Origin: Helianthus annuus
Taxonomy: Eukaryota; Streptophyta; Magnoliopsida; Asterales; Asteraceae
Assembly: GCF_002127325.2 (NCBI RefSeq)
Contig: NC_035433.2
Span: 11,584,645-11,648,644, forward strand
Length of the DNA stretch: 64,000 nucleotides
Reading direction: 5' to 3'
The translations under genes were made by a program, and so were the position numbers. The notes under the pieces were generated by a model that was given only the letters and a program-made list of their open reading frames with translations, did no database searches and was not told the origin of the DNA. Shown piece after piece: positions 1 through 12,364 of this stretch. Position 1 is the first letter of the stretch; each line of letters opens with the position of its first letter.

Positions 1-2019
1 TCACAATACGATTTAAATGACTACATACACCCGACCAAGCGGTACTTTTATAGTACCGTATCCCAAGCCTGTATAGGGAAAATAAGTTAAGAGTATTCAC
101 CTGAGCAAAGTATAAATCAAATACAGCAAGTGCACGTATCTTTTACTGGGCTCCTAATCTGGAACGAAGGTTTTTAATAACCTATTAGAATCCTAACGGG
201 TCTTTAATTAAGCTTAGACTTAGACCGGTTAGTTTTCAAAAGGAAGACACGGTTCAAACGCATGATAAAGCGAAGACCGGTTTAGAATGTGGTTTTGACC
301 CGACAAGCTTGAATACTTGTTTAATATGGGTAACTTAATCACATTCTAAATTTTGAGACAAAAACGATTTGGTTTGACCCGTTTCGGCTAATATATGCAA
401 ACTAGTTACATAGGCCGATCCGAACGCGAAACATGCGTAACGGGTAACCATAAGAGCCATGAACATGTTCCATAAGTTAATATGCCTTTGATATGTTGTG
501 ATATCAGTAGGATATCTTCCATTATGCCCAAAATGAGTTTAAAACCAACTTATGCCCCGTAGGGGTATTTTGGTCATTTTAAAGGTTATATAAGAGGTTA
601 AATAGTAATCTGAGTTATAGGTCTGATTTAATCAGTAAAGTTACTTAATTTACTAAGTTATATCAATAGGGTATAACTTATATGTGAAATTTATTATTTC
701 TAACTATACTACGCTCCGAAGGGGCATTTTGGTAATTTCACTTAAGGTTTAAAGGTCAAATCTGGAAATCTGACTTTAAAACTTCTACTTACTGTTGGAA
801 CATAAAAGTTTACTTAAAATATCAGTAGGTATCAAGTCTTACATAGCTAATATGATTTTAATACGTACTATGCGTTAAAAACGCTTAAAAGGCGATTTGG
901 AGCCATTCCCGGGTTTTAAAAAAAAAGCTGATATTTTTATAATTCCAGAAGGCTCAAAATAATTTATTTATCATATTAAATCAGTAGAAAAAGGTTTGGG
1001 GTTAAAAGAATTTGTAAAACCCATTTTATAGCCCAAAAGGGCAAAACCGGCAATTACCGAGTCAAGCTTAGAACTCTAAGTTATGTTCAGCCTAAAAATA
1101 AATAAAAATCTCCAAAAATCCCAAAATATTATATTACATTAGTGGGTAAAAAGTTTGGTATCAAAATTGGGTTTAGCTAGGCTATATGCTAATTATGCGG
1201 TTTATTTACTAAAAAGCTTCTTAATTACGCTAACGAGCATAACTCCTAATCTATACCTCAAACTGATGTGAAATCTTATGGACATGCTAATAGATCAGTA
1301 ATAAAGGTTTTAGTCCTTTCACATTTTCAAAAATCTTGTTTTAACATTAAAGGGCATTATGGTCACATATAGGCATTATGGAAACATGCGATGGTCTTTA
1401 ATTCTAAAGAACCAAGTAGTATAACTTTGGGAGGTTATACTAACATATAACATGGTCACAAGGGACCCTAGGGCATAAATAAACTTAAGCTAATTCGGGT
1501 CAGAACTGAAAGTCAAAGCAAAGGTCAAACTTTGCGACTTTCGGTTGTGAACCGAGCCTAAACTTAGAATTGTCGGGTTGAACATGCTTAGACACGTTCA
1601 ACTAATATTTACCAAGTTATTAAATTGACAAAACTGATTTTATAACCTCTTCATCATTAGTTATAAATTTTATTTAAAAACAACCCGTTTGACTTTTATT
1701 TTAATTAGTTTGACCCGACAATTAACTATGCAAACGTGGTAATTAGGAGGTGCCCTTTAGAGGGTTTAATACCTACCTAATTACGGTCACGTAGCCATGT
1801 TTGCTTCGAACCGTGGCTTAACCGTTTATAAGTCAAAGCGTTTATCGATAACGCTTGACTTTTCGGTTTAAAACGCTAAATAATTAACTAAGCATGTAGT
1901 GAATCACTTACAAAAGTCCAAAGGACTGAAAGAGGTTCTCAAGAAGCTCAAGACCCTCAAGGAATGCAGAGAAATCAGAAGGGAATGAATGGTGCAAGTG
2001 AAACTCAAAACAAGGGGGG

Positions 2020-2029
2020 TATATATAGG
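2020..2029 (-). promoter_or_regulatory. TATA-box-like element of an LTR promoter
   Basis: The minus strand reads CCTATATATA and then CCCCCC, a plausible core promoter for leftward transcription of the LTR-like segment. No downstream product is visible in the window, so this rests on motif and context only. Confidence 0.35.
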
Positions 2030-2193
2030 TTTTTGAGAACCGTTAGGATCGTTCCTCGTAAACCGTGATCAAATCTGAGCCATACACCTAATACCCATAG
2101 TTTACAAAACAATGGGCAGCCCCTAGATTCAAGGATTGAGAGACAAGAGCAAAACCAAGGCTGGTTTTCAAAAATCTGATTGCTGGCACTGCT

Positions 2194-2231
2194 TTACGGA
2201 CCGTAAGGTCCTTCATACGGTCCGTAAGGAC
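2194..2231. repeat. Pair of short GC-rich palindromes (ACGGACCGT / ACGGTCCGT)
   Basis: Two near-perfect palindromes sit side by side: TTACGGACCGTAA, then TACGGTCCGTAAGG. They lie about 170-210 bp upstream of the minus-strand TATA-like box at 2020-2029. Similar clusters of different palindromes occur in the other LTRs of this window. The function is unknown; protein-binding sites or hairpins are both possible. Confidence 0.6.
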
Positions 2232-3219
2232 CTGACCTGCACATGGGGACTTTCAGTAAATGATAGTTTTGGCCCCTGCACTCCTAAATGTCATTTCTAG
2301 CACGATTAAGGCCCGTTAAACCATTTTTAAAGGTCTACAATGATGCCTAAGCATAGGGAACATGAAACATGCTCAAAAATATGCCGGATGTCGGTTCGTT
2401 TGGTCGTATGGTCCCGTTGTTCGGCTAATTACGACGAAACACGGACGGACGCTAAAACGAACCAAATTACGCGACGAATGGAATTTTATCAAGCCAAACA
2501 CTAAAATAAAATATTTTAGTGCTTACATAAATTTTTGGGTGTCCGGGGATATTCAGAATGCAAGATATGCGCGAAAATGCAAACTTGTGCACTTTTTGAC
2601 ACTTTTAGTCCCTGCGTGACATAAAAGTTTATTTTTGCGCACCAAACACCTCTAAACCTATATCTAAGATATATAAAGGTTAAATAGAGTATAATTAACT
2701 CATGTTCATATTCCGGAAGGTCCGGAACCCTACGAATTGACATACTTTTGCAGTTTGACGCTTTTAACCCCACGCATACGAATATTGTCATAACTTTCTC
2801 ATACTTAATCGAAACCTTGTGAAATTTTTATCACACATTCTTGTCAGTATAATTTATCATTACCAAGCTTCGGTTCTGCTAAAGATCACTCAGAGGTATA
2901 CTTTAAACATGTTGACACATTTAGCCCCTGTTGTTTGTAATTCCTCACTTTCTTTCACAATTAGCTTCGTATGATCCATGATTTATTCGTTTAAGGGTAT
3001 AAACATCTTGTAGGGATACTTTAAAGTATATTTATTCATTGTTGACATTTTGAATCCTTATATTCACACAGTTTCCTTGTTTGTCAACTTCAGTCCTTCT
3101 AATTCAATCCTTTACACGTTTTAAGTCCATGACACGTGTCGATATGATATTGGACGTGAATTTTTGAGGTGTTATAGAAAGAAAAGAATTGAACGAATTT
3201 CAACTGAAACTGTCGATCT

Positions 3220-3229
3220 CTATTTATAG
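3220..3229 (-). promoter_or_regulatory. TATA box of a minus-strand LTR
   Basis: The minus strand reads CTATAAATAG. It is the same core as in the outer element's LTRs (12131-12140 and 30975-30984), in the same orientation, about 375 bp from the LTR start at 3605. Confidence 0.5.
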
Positions 3230-3239
3230 GCTGGAAACA

Positions 3240-3500
3240 GGGCGCCTCGCGTCCCGCGTAAAATCAAAGGAAGACTTACGCGGCCCGCGTGGGTGTGTGG
3301 ATCAGATCGGAGTATGCTGAGTCACCGGTAGTCGCGACGCGTGTCCCTTAAGCTTATCCGGAAATCTGCCTTGCTGTCGCCGCCCGCGTAGACTACCATT
3401 ATGTCTTACGCGGCCCGTGTCAAGCCTTCATGCTTATCCGGTGACCTTCAATCCATCACGGCCCGCGTAAGCTTAAGTTTACTCTTACGCGGCCCGCCTG
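3240..3500. repeat. Cluster of CGCGGCCCGCG-type near-palindromes in LTR U3
   Basis: Several copies of the near-palindrome ACGCGGCCCGCGT and its half sites (often with flanking CTTACG or CGTAAG) occur upstream of the minus-strand TATA box, in otherwise AT-rich DNA. It is a local CpG-rich island within the LTR. Whether it binds a regulator or only forms hairpins cannot be decided from sequence. Confidence 0.6.
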
Positions 3501-4717
3501 AAACTCTAAATTCTTGATTTCTTGATTTACACAAGGATTAGGATTTCAGGGGTCCAGGTTTCTACTTATGGAGTGTTTTAGGATATTTTTGGGAGAGTCG
3601 TTACATCAACATATACACGAGTGATTTAGTTTACGAGGATTTTTCAATGCCGAGAACCTCGATCAGAGAGTAAAAAAGGCGTAAGGTTCACAATGATGTA
3701 AAATTAAAATGGGATATACCGGGCTAGGATTCGAGTTACAGAAACAAGGGCCAAACCAACCACCCAAGAATGGAATCGTCGAGCAAAAACACTTGACAAC
3801 CTCCTAAAAGCCACTTTTCTTGCCACCAGACCTTTCTCCATCAATTAGGAATCTGATGTCGTCACTAAATGCATTCCTTAAATTGTAGCCATTTGTTGAG
3901 TGTTTTTTTTTTTTTTTTGTTGTCTAATCCACATATATATCTGCATTGCCCTTGATTTTCTTGACTGTATATCTCGTAAATGTCAACATATACACGTGTG
4001 ATTTAGTTTACGAAGATTTTTCAATGCCGAGAACCTCGATCAGAGAGTAAAAAAGGCGTAAGGTTCACAATGGTGTAAAATTAAAATGGGATATAACGGG
4101 CTAGGATTCGTGTTACAGGAACAAGGGCCAAACCAACCACCGCAGAATGGAATCGTCGAGCGAAAACACTTGACACCCTCCTAGAAGCAGCTTTTCTTGC
4201 CACCAGACCTTTCTCCATCAATTAGGAATCTGATACCGTCACTAAACGCATTCCTTAAATTGTAGCCATTTGTTGAGTGTTTTTTTTGTGTCTAATCCGC
4301 ATATATATCACCATTGCCCTTGATTTTCTTGACTGTATATCTCTTAAATGTCAACATATACATGTGTGATTTAGTTTACGAGGATTTTTCAATGTCGAGA
4401 ACCTCGACCAGAGAGTAAAAAATGCGTAAGGTTCACAATGGCGCAAAATTAAAATGGGATATACCGGGCTAGGATTCGAGTTACCGGAAATAAGGGCCAA
4501 ACCAACCACCCAAGAATGGAATCGTCGAGCGAAAACACTTGACAACCTCCTAGAAGCAGCTTTTCTTGCCACCAGACCATTCTCCATCAATTAGGAATCT
4601 GATGCCGTCACTAAAACACATTCCTTAAATTGTAGCCATTTGTTGAGTGTTTTTTTGTGTCTAATCCGCATATATATCACCATTGCCGTTGATTTTCTTG
4701 ACTGTATGTCTCTTAAA

Positions 4718-5148
4718 TGTCAACATATACACGTGTGATTTAGTTTATGAAGATTTTTCAATGCCGAGAACCTCGATAAGAGAGTAAAAAAAGGCGTAAG
4801 GTTCACAATGGTGTAAAATTAAAATGGGATATACCGGGTTAGGATTTGAGTTAGAGGAACAAGGGCCAAACCAACCATCCAAGCATGGAATCGTCGAGCG
4901 AAAACACTTGACAACCTCCTTGAAGCAGCTTTTTTTGCCACCAGAATGGAATCGTCGAGCGAAAACACTTGACAACCACTTAGAAGAACCTTTTCTTGCC
5001 ACCAGACCTTTCTTCATCAATTTGGAATCTGATGCCATCACTAAACACATTCCTTAAATTGTAGCCATTTGTTGAGTGTTTTTTTTGGTGTCTAATCCGC
5101 ATATATATCACCATTGCCCATGATTTTCTTGACTGTATATCTCTTAAT
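4718..5148. repeat. Expanded satellite monomer (431 bp) with 61-bp internal duplication
   Basis: The segment starting ATGGAATCGTCGAGCG occurs twice within one monomer, at 4885 and at 4946, 61 bp apart. The distance to the next monomer landmark rises to 431 bp instead of 369. The two copies have since diverged slightly, so the event is not new. Confidence 0.9.
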
Positions 5149-8044
5149 TGCCAACATATACATGTGTGATTTAGTTAACGAGGATTTTTCGATGCGGTTA
5201 CCTCAATCAGAGAGTAAAAAAGGCGTAAGGTTCACAATGGTGTAAAATTAAAATAAGATATACCGGGCTAGGATTCGAGTTACAGGAACAAGGGCCAAAC
5301 CAACCACCCAAGAATGGAATCGTCGAGCGAAAACAATTGACAACCTCCTAGAAGCATCTTTTCTTACCACCAGACCTTTCTCCATCAATTAGGAATCTGA
5401 TGCCGTCACTAAACGCGTTCCTTAAATTGTAGCCATTTGTTGAGTGTTTTTTTTTGGTGTCTAATCCGCATATATATCACCACTGTCCTTGATTTTCTTG
5501 AATGTATATCTCTTAAATGTCAACATATACACGTGTGATTTAGTTTACGAGGATTTTTCAATGTCGAGAACCTCGATCAGAGAGTAAAAAAGGCGTAAGT
5601 TTCAGAATGATGTAAAATTAAAATTGGATATACCGGGCTAGGATTTGAGTTACAGGAACAAGGTCCAAACCAACCTCCCAAGAATGGAATCGTCCAGCGA
5701 AAACACTTAACAACCTCCAAGAAGCAGCTTTTTTTGCCACCAGACCATTCACCATCTATTAAGAATCTGATGCCGTCACTAAATACATTCTTTAAATTGT
5801 AGCCATTCGTTGAGTGTTTTTTTCGTGTTTAATCCGCATATATATCACCATTACCCTTGATTTTCTTGACTGTATGTCTCTTAAATGTCAACATATACAC
5901 GTGTGATTTAGTTTACCAGGATTTTTCAATGCCTAGAACCTCGATCAGAGAGTAAAAAAGGCGTAAGGTTCACAATGGTGTAAAATTGAACTTGGATATA
6001 GCGGGCGAGGATTCGAGTTACAGGAACAAGGGCCAAACCAACCACCCAAAAATGGAATCGTCGAGCGAAAACACTTGACAACCTCCTAGAAGCAGCTTTT
6101 CTTGCCACCGGACCTTTCTCCATCAATTAGGAACCTGATGCCGTCACTAAACACATTCCTTAAATTGTTGCCAATTGTTTAGTGTTTTTTTTTGTGTCTA
6201 ATCCGCATATATATCACCATTGCCCTTGATTCTCTTGACTGTATATCCCTTAAATGTCAATACACGTGTGATTTAGTTAACGAGGATTTTTCAATGCCGA
6301 GAACCTAGATCAGAGACTAAAAAGGCGTAAAGTTCACAATGGTGTAAAATCAAAATGGGATATACTGGGCTAGGATTCGAGTTACAGGAACAAGGGCCAA
6401 AACAACCACCCAAGAATGGAATCGTCGAGCGAAAACACTTGACAACCTCCTAGAAGCAACTTTTCTTGCCACCAGACCTTTCTCCATCAATTAGGAATCT
6501 GATGCCGTCACTAAACACATTCCTTATATTGTAGCCATTTGTTGAGTGTTTTCTTTGGTGTCTAATCCGCATATATATCACCATTGCCCTTGGTTTTCTT
6601 GACTGTATATCTCTTAAATGTCAACATATACACGTGTGATTTAGTTTACGAGGATTTTTCAATGCCGAGATCCTCGATCAGAGAGTAAAAAAGGCGTAAG
6701 GTTCACAATGGTGTAAAATTAAAATAGGGTATACCGGGCTAGGATTCGAGTTACAGGAACAAGGGCCAAACTAGCCACCCAAGAATGGATTCGTCGAGCA
6801 AAAACACTTGACAGCCTCCTAGAAGCATCTTTTCTTACCACGAGACCTTTCTCCGTCAATTAGGAATCTGATGTCGTTACTAAACACATTCCTCAAGTTG
6901 TAGCCGTTTGTTGAGTGTTTTTTTTGGTGTCTAATCCGCATATATATCACCATTGCCCTTGATTTTGTTGATTGTATATCTCTTAAATATCAACATATAC
7001 ATGTGTGATTTAGTTTACGAGGATTTTTCAATGCCGAGAACCTCAATCAGAGAGTAAAAAAGGTGTAAGGTTCACAATGGTGTAAAATTAAAATGGGATA
7101 TACCGGGCTAGGATTCGAGTTACCGAAACAAGGGCCAAACCAACCACCCAAGAATGGAATCGTCAAGCGAAAACACATGACAACCTCCTAGAAGCAGCTT
7201 TTCTTGCCACCAGACCTTTCTCCATCAATTAGGAATCTGATACCGTCACTAAACATATTCCTTAAATTGTAGCCATTTGTTGAGTGTTTTTTTGTGTCTA
7301 ATCCGCATATATATCACCATTGCCCTTGATTTTCTTGACTGTATATCTCTTAAATGTCAAAATATACACGTGTGATTTAGTTTACGAGAATTTTTCAATG
7401 CCGAGAACCTCGATGAGAGAGTAAAAAAGGCGTAAGGTTCACAATGGTGTAAAATTAAAATGGGATATAACGGGCTAGGACTCGTGTTACAGGAACAAGG
7501 GCCAAACCAACCACCGCAGAATGGAATCGTCGAGCGAAAACACTTGACAACCTCCTAGAAGCAGCTTTTCTTGCCACCAGACCTTTCTCCATCAATGAGG
7601 AATCTGATGCCGTCACTAAATTAATTTCTTAAATTGTAGCCATTTGTTGAGTGTTTTTTTTCTGTCTAATCCGCATATATATCACCATTGCCCATGATTT
7701 TCTTGACTGTATATCTCTAAAATGTCAACCTATACACGTGTGATTTGGTTTACCAGGATTTTTCAATGTCGAGAACCTCGATCAGAGAGTAAAAAAGGCG
7801 TAAGGTTCAGAATGGTGTAAAATTAAAATTGGATATACCGGGCTAGGATTTGAGTTACAAGAAAAAGGGCCAAACCAACCTCCCAAGAATGGAATCGTCG
7901 AGCGAAAACACTTGACAACCTCCTGGAAGCAGCTTTTCTTGCCACCAGACCTTTCTCCATCAATGAGGAATCTGATGTCGTCACTAAATTAATTTCTTAA
8001 ATTGTAGCCATTTGTTGAGTGTTTTTTTTTGTGTCTAATCCGCA

Positions 8045-8310
8045 TATATATCACCGTTACCAGGATTTTTCAATGTCGAGAACCTCGATCAGAGAGTAAA
8101 AAAGGCGTAAGGTTCACAATGGCGTAAAATTGAAATGGGATATCCCGGGCTAGAATTCGAGTTACAGGAACAAGGGCCAAACCAACCACCCTAGAATGAA
8201 ATCGTCGAGCGAAAACACTTGACAACCTCCTAGAAGTAGCTTTTCTTGCCACCAGACCTTTCTCTATCCATTAGGAATCAGATGTCGTGACTTAACACAT
8301 TCCTTAAATT
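8045..8310. repeat. Truncated satellite monomer, copy 1 (307-bp period)
   Basis: The sequence jumps from TATCACC to TTACCAGG, losing about 62 bp that normally includes the ACACGTGT palindrome. The landmark GAGAACCTCG recurs after 307 bp (7771 to 8078). It carries private variants (ATCCCGGGCTAGAATTC, CCCTAGAATGAAATCG, CTTAACACATTCC) that are shared only with the copy at 9828-10090. Confidence 0.9.
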
Positions 8311-9827
8311 GTAGCCATTTGTTGAGTGTTTTTTTTGTGTCTAATCCGCATATATATCACCATTGCCTTTGATTTTCTTGACTATATATCTCTTAAATGA
8401 CAACATATACACATGTGATTTAGTTTACGAAGATTTTTCAATGCCGAGAACCTCGATCAGAGAGTAAAAAAGTCGTAAGGTTCACAATGGTGTAAAATTA
8501 AAATGGGGTATACCCGGCTAGGATTCGAGTTACAGGAACAAGGGCCAAACCAACCACCCAAGAATGGAATCGTCGAGCGAAAACACTTGACTACCTCCTA
8601 GAAGCAGCTTTTCTTGCCACCAGACCTTTCTCTATCAATTAGGAATCTGATGTCGTCACTAAACGCATTCCTTAAATTGTAGCAATTTGTTGAGTGTTTT
8701 TTGGTGTCTAATCTGCATATATATCACCATTGCCCTGGATTTTCTTGACTGTATGTCTCTTAAATGTCAACATATACACGTGTGATTTAGTTTAACAGGA
8801 TTTTTCAACGCCTAGAACATCGATCAGAGAGTAAAAAGGCGTAAGGTTCACAATGGTGTAAAATTGAAATGGGATATACCGGGCTAGGATTCGATTTACA
8901 GGAATAAGGACCAAACCAACCACCCAAGAATGGAATCGTCGAGCGAAAACACTTGACAACCTCCTAGAAGCAGCTTTTCTTGCCACCGGACCTTTCTCCA
9001 TCAATATGGAACCTGATGCCGTCACTAAACACATTCCTTAAATTGTAGCCATTTGTTGAGTGTTTTTTTTCGTGTTTAATCCGCATATATATCACCATTG
9101 CCCATGATTTTCTTGATTGTATGTCTCTTAAATGTCAACATATACACGTGTGATTTAGTTTACCAAGATTTTTCAATGCCGAGAACCTCGATCAGAGAGT
9201 AAAAAAGTCGTAAGGTTCACAATGGTGTAAAATTAAAATGGGATATACCCGGCTAGGATTCGAGTTACATGAACAAGGGCCAAACCAAACACCCATGAAT
9301 GGAATCGTCTAGCGAAAACACTTGACAACCTCCTAGAAGCAGCTTTTCTTACCACTAGACCTTTCTCCATCAATTAGGAATCTGATGCCGTCACTAAATT
9401 CATTCCTTAAATTGTAGCCATTTGTTGAGTGTTTTTTTTTTTCGTGTTTCATCCGCATATATATCACCATTGCCCTTGATTTTCTTGACTGTATATCTCT
9501 TAAATGTTAACATATACACGTGTGATTTAGTTTACCAGGATTTTTCAATGCCTAGAACCTCGATCACAGAGTAAAAAACGCGTAAGATTCACAATGGTGT
9601 AAAATTGAAGTGAGATATACCGGGCTAGGATTTGAGTTACAGGAACAAGGGCCAAACCAACCACCCAAGAATGAAATCGTCGAGCGAAAACACATGACAA
9701 CCTCCTAGAAGCAGCTTTTCTTGCCACCGGACCTTTCTCCATCGATTAGGAACCTGATGCCGTCACTAAACAAATTCCTTAAATTGTAGCCAATTGTTTA
9801 GTGTTTTTTTTGGTGTCTAATCCGCAT

Positions 9828-10090
9828 ATATATCACCATTACCAGGATTTTTCAATGTCGAGAACCTCGATCAGAGAGTAAAAAAGGCGTAAGGTTCACA
9901 ATGGCGTAAAATTGAAATGGGATATCCCGGGCTAGAATTCGAGTTACAGGAACAAGGGCCAAACCAACCACCCTAGAATGAAATCGTCGAGCGAAAACAC
10001 TTGACAACCTCCTAGAAGTAGCTTTTCTTGCCACCAGACCTTTCTCTATCAAATAGGAATCTGATGCCGTAACTTAACACATTCCTTAAA
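9828..10090. repeat. Truncated satellite monomer, copy 2 (307-bp period)
   Basis: This monomer has the same deletion and the same private variants as the one at 8045-8310, 1782 bp away, so both descend from one truncated ancestor. The neighbouring monomers on either side are not equally similar. This points to exchange of a single monomer or to an old higher-order unit that has since been reshuffled. Confidence 0.9.
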
Positions 10091-10859
10091 TTGTAGCCAT
10101 TTGTTGAGTGTTTTTTTTCGGTGTCTAATCCGCATATATATCACCATTGCCCTTGGTTTTGTTGACTGTATATCTCTTAAATGTCAACATATACACGTGT
10201 GATTTAGTTTACGAGGATTTTTCAATGCCGAGAACCTCGATCAGAGAGTAAAAAAGGCGTAAGGTTCACAACGGTGTAAAATTAAAATGGGATATACCGG
10301 GCTACGATTCGAGTTGCAGGAACAAGGGCCAAACCAACCACCCAAGAATGGATTCGTCGAGCAAAAACACTTGACAAACTCCTAGAATCATCTTTTCTTA
10401 CCACGAGACCTTTCTCGATCAATTAGGAATCTGATGTCGTCACTAAACACATTCCTTAAATTTTAGCCGTTTGTTGAGTGTTTTTTTTTTGTGTCTAATC
10501 CGCATATATATCACCATTGCCCTTGATTTTCTTGATTGTATATCTCTTAAATGTCAACATATACACGTGTGATTTAGTTTACGAGGGCTTGTCAATGCCA
10601 AGAACCTCGATCAGAGTGTAAAAAATGCGTAAGGTTCACAATGGTGTAAAATTAAAATGGGATAAACCGGGCTGGGATTCGAGTTACAGAAACAATGGTG
10701 TAACGTATGTAACACCCAAAAGTGCTAAAAGCAAAAAGGGATCGAGTATACTCACAGTGATTGATTGTGGATTGAAGGGAGCGCTGAGAGTAGTATTAGC
10801 CTGAATAGTTTGATAGCATAACGATAAGTAACACGGAAATGCAAACAAGTTAAAAATGG

Positions 10860-12260
10860 ATCGGATAGGCCGGTCGATCGAACGGCAGGTTCGATCGAAC
10901 GGGCTGTTCGGTCGGCTGGTCCAACTGGTTGAACAGTCCTGTTCGATCGGCCAGTAGGCCTGATCGGCTGGACCTTTCGAGTGGATTATTTCTTCCTCTA
11001 GTGTGTTTGTGTTTGGGGATTTGAACTTTCGAAGTTTTTGTTGCAGTATTTGAGAACACTGAAGTGTTCTTACCTTTCAAGTCGTTCGATCGAACGTCTC
11101 GTTCGATCGGCTAGCTCACTCGATCGGCTAGGACATCAGTTGTAGTTCTCAGCTGAATGTCACTCGATCGGACGGCATGTTCGATCGGGTGGCATTTCGT
11201 ACTACGAACGAGTTGTAAAATCGATCAAGTGTTGAAGCATAGTATCTCATGATCCGAACAGTAATGTTTACCAATCGAGTGATATGTTCGACCGAACACT
11301 ACTTCGTCAATACCATACCTCATGATTTTTGAAAGTGGGGGACCATGTGCTAGCCGATCGGCTGGCCCGGTCGATCGGCTGGCATGTCCGATCGGCTGGA
11401 CTGTTTGACAGCCTAGCCGTTCGGCCAGCAAGTCTGACCTGGTCGGCCTTTCGTCTAACACCTGGCTGTTTGTTTATTTGTCATTATGTCGAGGTAGTCT
11501 GATAACGAGTTGACCCATGACTTCCTTTGTTCTTACTTACCTCTCCGGCTCGGACAGGAATCACCCAAGTCCGTCCGTTGAGTGTTTCAGAACGTCGTTT
11601 TAGAGATTAACCCATTGTCGGTGATCCTCGTAGATAGACCCCGAATCTTGAACCTTTTGACTGTTAGAATGATTTGTTAGCCGGTTCAAGCTCCATTTCT
11701 ATCCGGTTTTAAGGCATTGAGTGTAAAAGAGTTGCAAGAAAGTTTAAAAAGAAAAAAGAAAGAAGAGAACGAAAAGAGAACTTCCCTCTTTCAATCTTTC
11801 ACAACACGTGAATGTTTAGATCCTTGATAGATCTTAGCTTATTTATGTGGAAATCGGTTAGGTCTAGACTATTCATGGTTGAATGAGGCCAAGTTTGGTG
11901 TTCTTCAAGAACACCATGATGACATCATCCAAGAACACTTAGATCTTGTTGATTTCACGGTTAGAATCCCAGTTTTGAAAGATAGAAAGGTGTAGAATCA
12001 TGTAATGATCAAGGATGTACAAGAATTAGAGTGTGAACTTACCCGGATTGAGAGAAATCCGAGAAAAAGTGAAGAAGAAGGCTGGTTCGGTCAGAGCTTT
12101 CCAAATATAGAAAGTGTGACAATGACAGCCCTATTTATAGGCTTCCAAAAGAGGAAAGTGGCAGCCGATCGGCCAGGAGCTCCGATCGGATGGGACGCTC
12201 GATCGGCTAGGAACATGCTAGCCGATCGGCTGGCCTGTTCGATCCGGATGCTTCTGTTCG
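10860..12260. repeat. Dispersed CGATCG-type palindromic motif clusters in the outer LTR
   Basis: Motifs such as GCCGATCGGC, GTTCGATCGAAC and CGATCGGCTGG recur many times at 10860-10980, 11080-11200, 11350-11450 and 12165-12260. The same clusters are present in the right LTR at about 29720-29850, 29940-30040, 30195-30300 and 31005-31110. The last cluster lies immediately upstream of the minus-strand TATA box. Confidence 0.75.
12131..12140 (-). promoter_or_regulatory. TATA box in the outer element's 3' LTR
   Basis: The minus strand reads CTATAAATAG, at the position matching the 5' LTR promoter at 30975-30984. In this LTR it would drive transcription leftward into the satellite. Confidence 0.55.
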
Positions 12261-12359
12261 ATCCGCGACACACTTTGAGTATTCCACGACGATTTTCGAC
12301 GTTTCGATTTCGATGGACGATGATACGAATACAATAGAGTTTCCTAGTCAAATTACTTT

Positions 12360-12364
12360 CAGTA
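12360..12364. other. Left target-site duplication of the inner element (CAGTA)
   Basis: CAGTA lies directly before TGTGACAACTCG, the inner element's left end, and is repeated at 22321-22325 directly after its right end. A 5-bp duplication is usual for Ty3/Gypsy integrases. The uninterrupted site is visible in the other LTR at 31204-31208. Confidence 0.95.

Larger units (their letters stand above)
1..3177 (-). mobile_element. LTR-like non-coding DNA, probably part of a minus-strand LTR
   Basis: There is no coding region here: the only ORFs are short (85 and 91 aa), overlap on opposite strands and resemble no family. The DNA is AT-rich and non-repetitive. On the minus strand it has an LTR-like promoter (TATA box at 2020-2029) and, upstream of it, a cluster of ACGGACCGT-type palindromes (2194-2231). 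The right edge is placed near 3177, where the minus strand reads TATAACACCTC and the base composition changes. The left end lies outside the window, so no LTR pair, primer site or target duplication can be shown. The orientation and nature are inferred from the promoter-like layout and the similarity of style to the better-defined LTRs further right. Confidence 0.4.
3178..3605 (-). mobile_element. 5' part of a minus-strand LTR abutting the satellite
   Basis: Read on the minus strand, this piece starts at 3605 with TGTAACGACTCTCCC, a typical plant LTR start, and has a TATA box about 375 bp downstream at 3220-3229. It also carries repeated near-palindromes of the type ACGCGGCCCGCGT (about 3240-3500) in the presumed U3 region. 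Satellite begins directly to its right at 3606. The sequence to its left has another composition and its own TATA-like box, which suggests a second LTR is nested into this one or that the LTR is broken here. The partner LTR and target duplication are not in the window. Confidence 0.5.
3606..10699. repeat. Satellite block A: about 19 diverged monomers of the ~369-bp family
   Basis: This is a head-to-tail tandem array. Landmarks such as TGTCAACATATACACGTG recur at 3981, 4349 and 4718, giving periods of 368-369 bp. Monomers differ from each other by scattered substitutions, by the length of one poly-T run and by a few structural changes: a 61-bp internal duplication at 4885-5006 and two monomers missing about 62 bp near 8055 and 9838. 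All monomers are in the same orientation. The short minus-strand ORFs that recur here are a by-product of the repeat. The block ends inside a monomer at the junction with the outer retroelement. Divergence suggests an older part of the array than most of block B. Confidence 0.97.
10700..12364 (-). mobile_element. Outer element 3' LTR, distal portion (truncated at left)
   Basis: This aligns with 29561-31208 of the 5' LTR and is 17 bp longer because of one extra copy of the CGATCGGCTAG motif near 11110-11127. Position 10700 corresponds to 29561, so the terminal 855 bp found at 28706-29560 are absent. The boundary with the satellite shows short homology: GTAA is shared by the LTR and by the satellite's CAATGGTGTAA. 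It ends on the right at the CAGTA target duplication of the inner element. The 78-aa and 110-aa ORFs inside are LTR sequence and not genes. Confidence 0.92.

Noticed and set aside
2362..2791. 85-aa and 91-aa ORFs on opposite strands in the left LTR-like DNA
   Set aside because: They overlap each other, have no recognisable domain and sit in presumed LTR sequence.
4351..10052. Repeated minus-strand ORFs of 60-101 aa with a shared RKAASRRLSSVFARRFHS core
   Set aside because: They are translations of successive satellite monomers. They vary in start, end and frame, have no known domain, and vanish in monomers with small changes.
12005..12337. 110-aa plus-strand ORF, also present at 30849-31181
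   Set aside because: Both lie in the outer element's LTRs and overlap an opposite-strand ORF. They have no domain and are explained by LTR identity.
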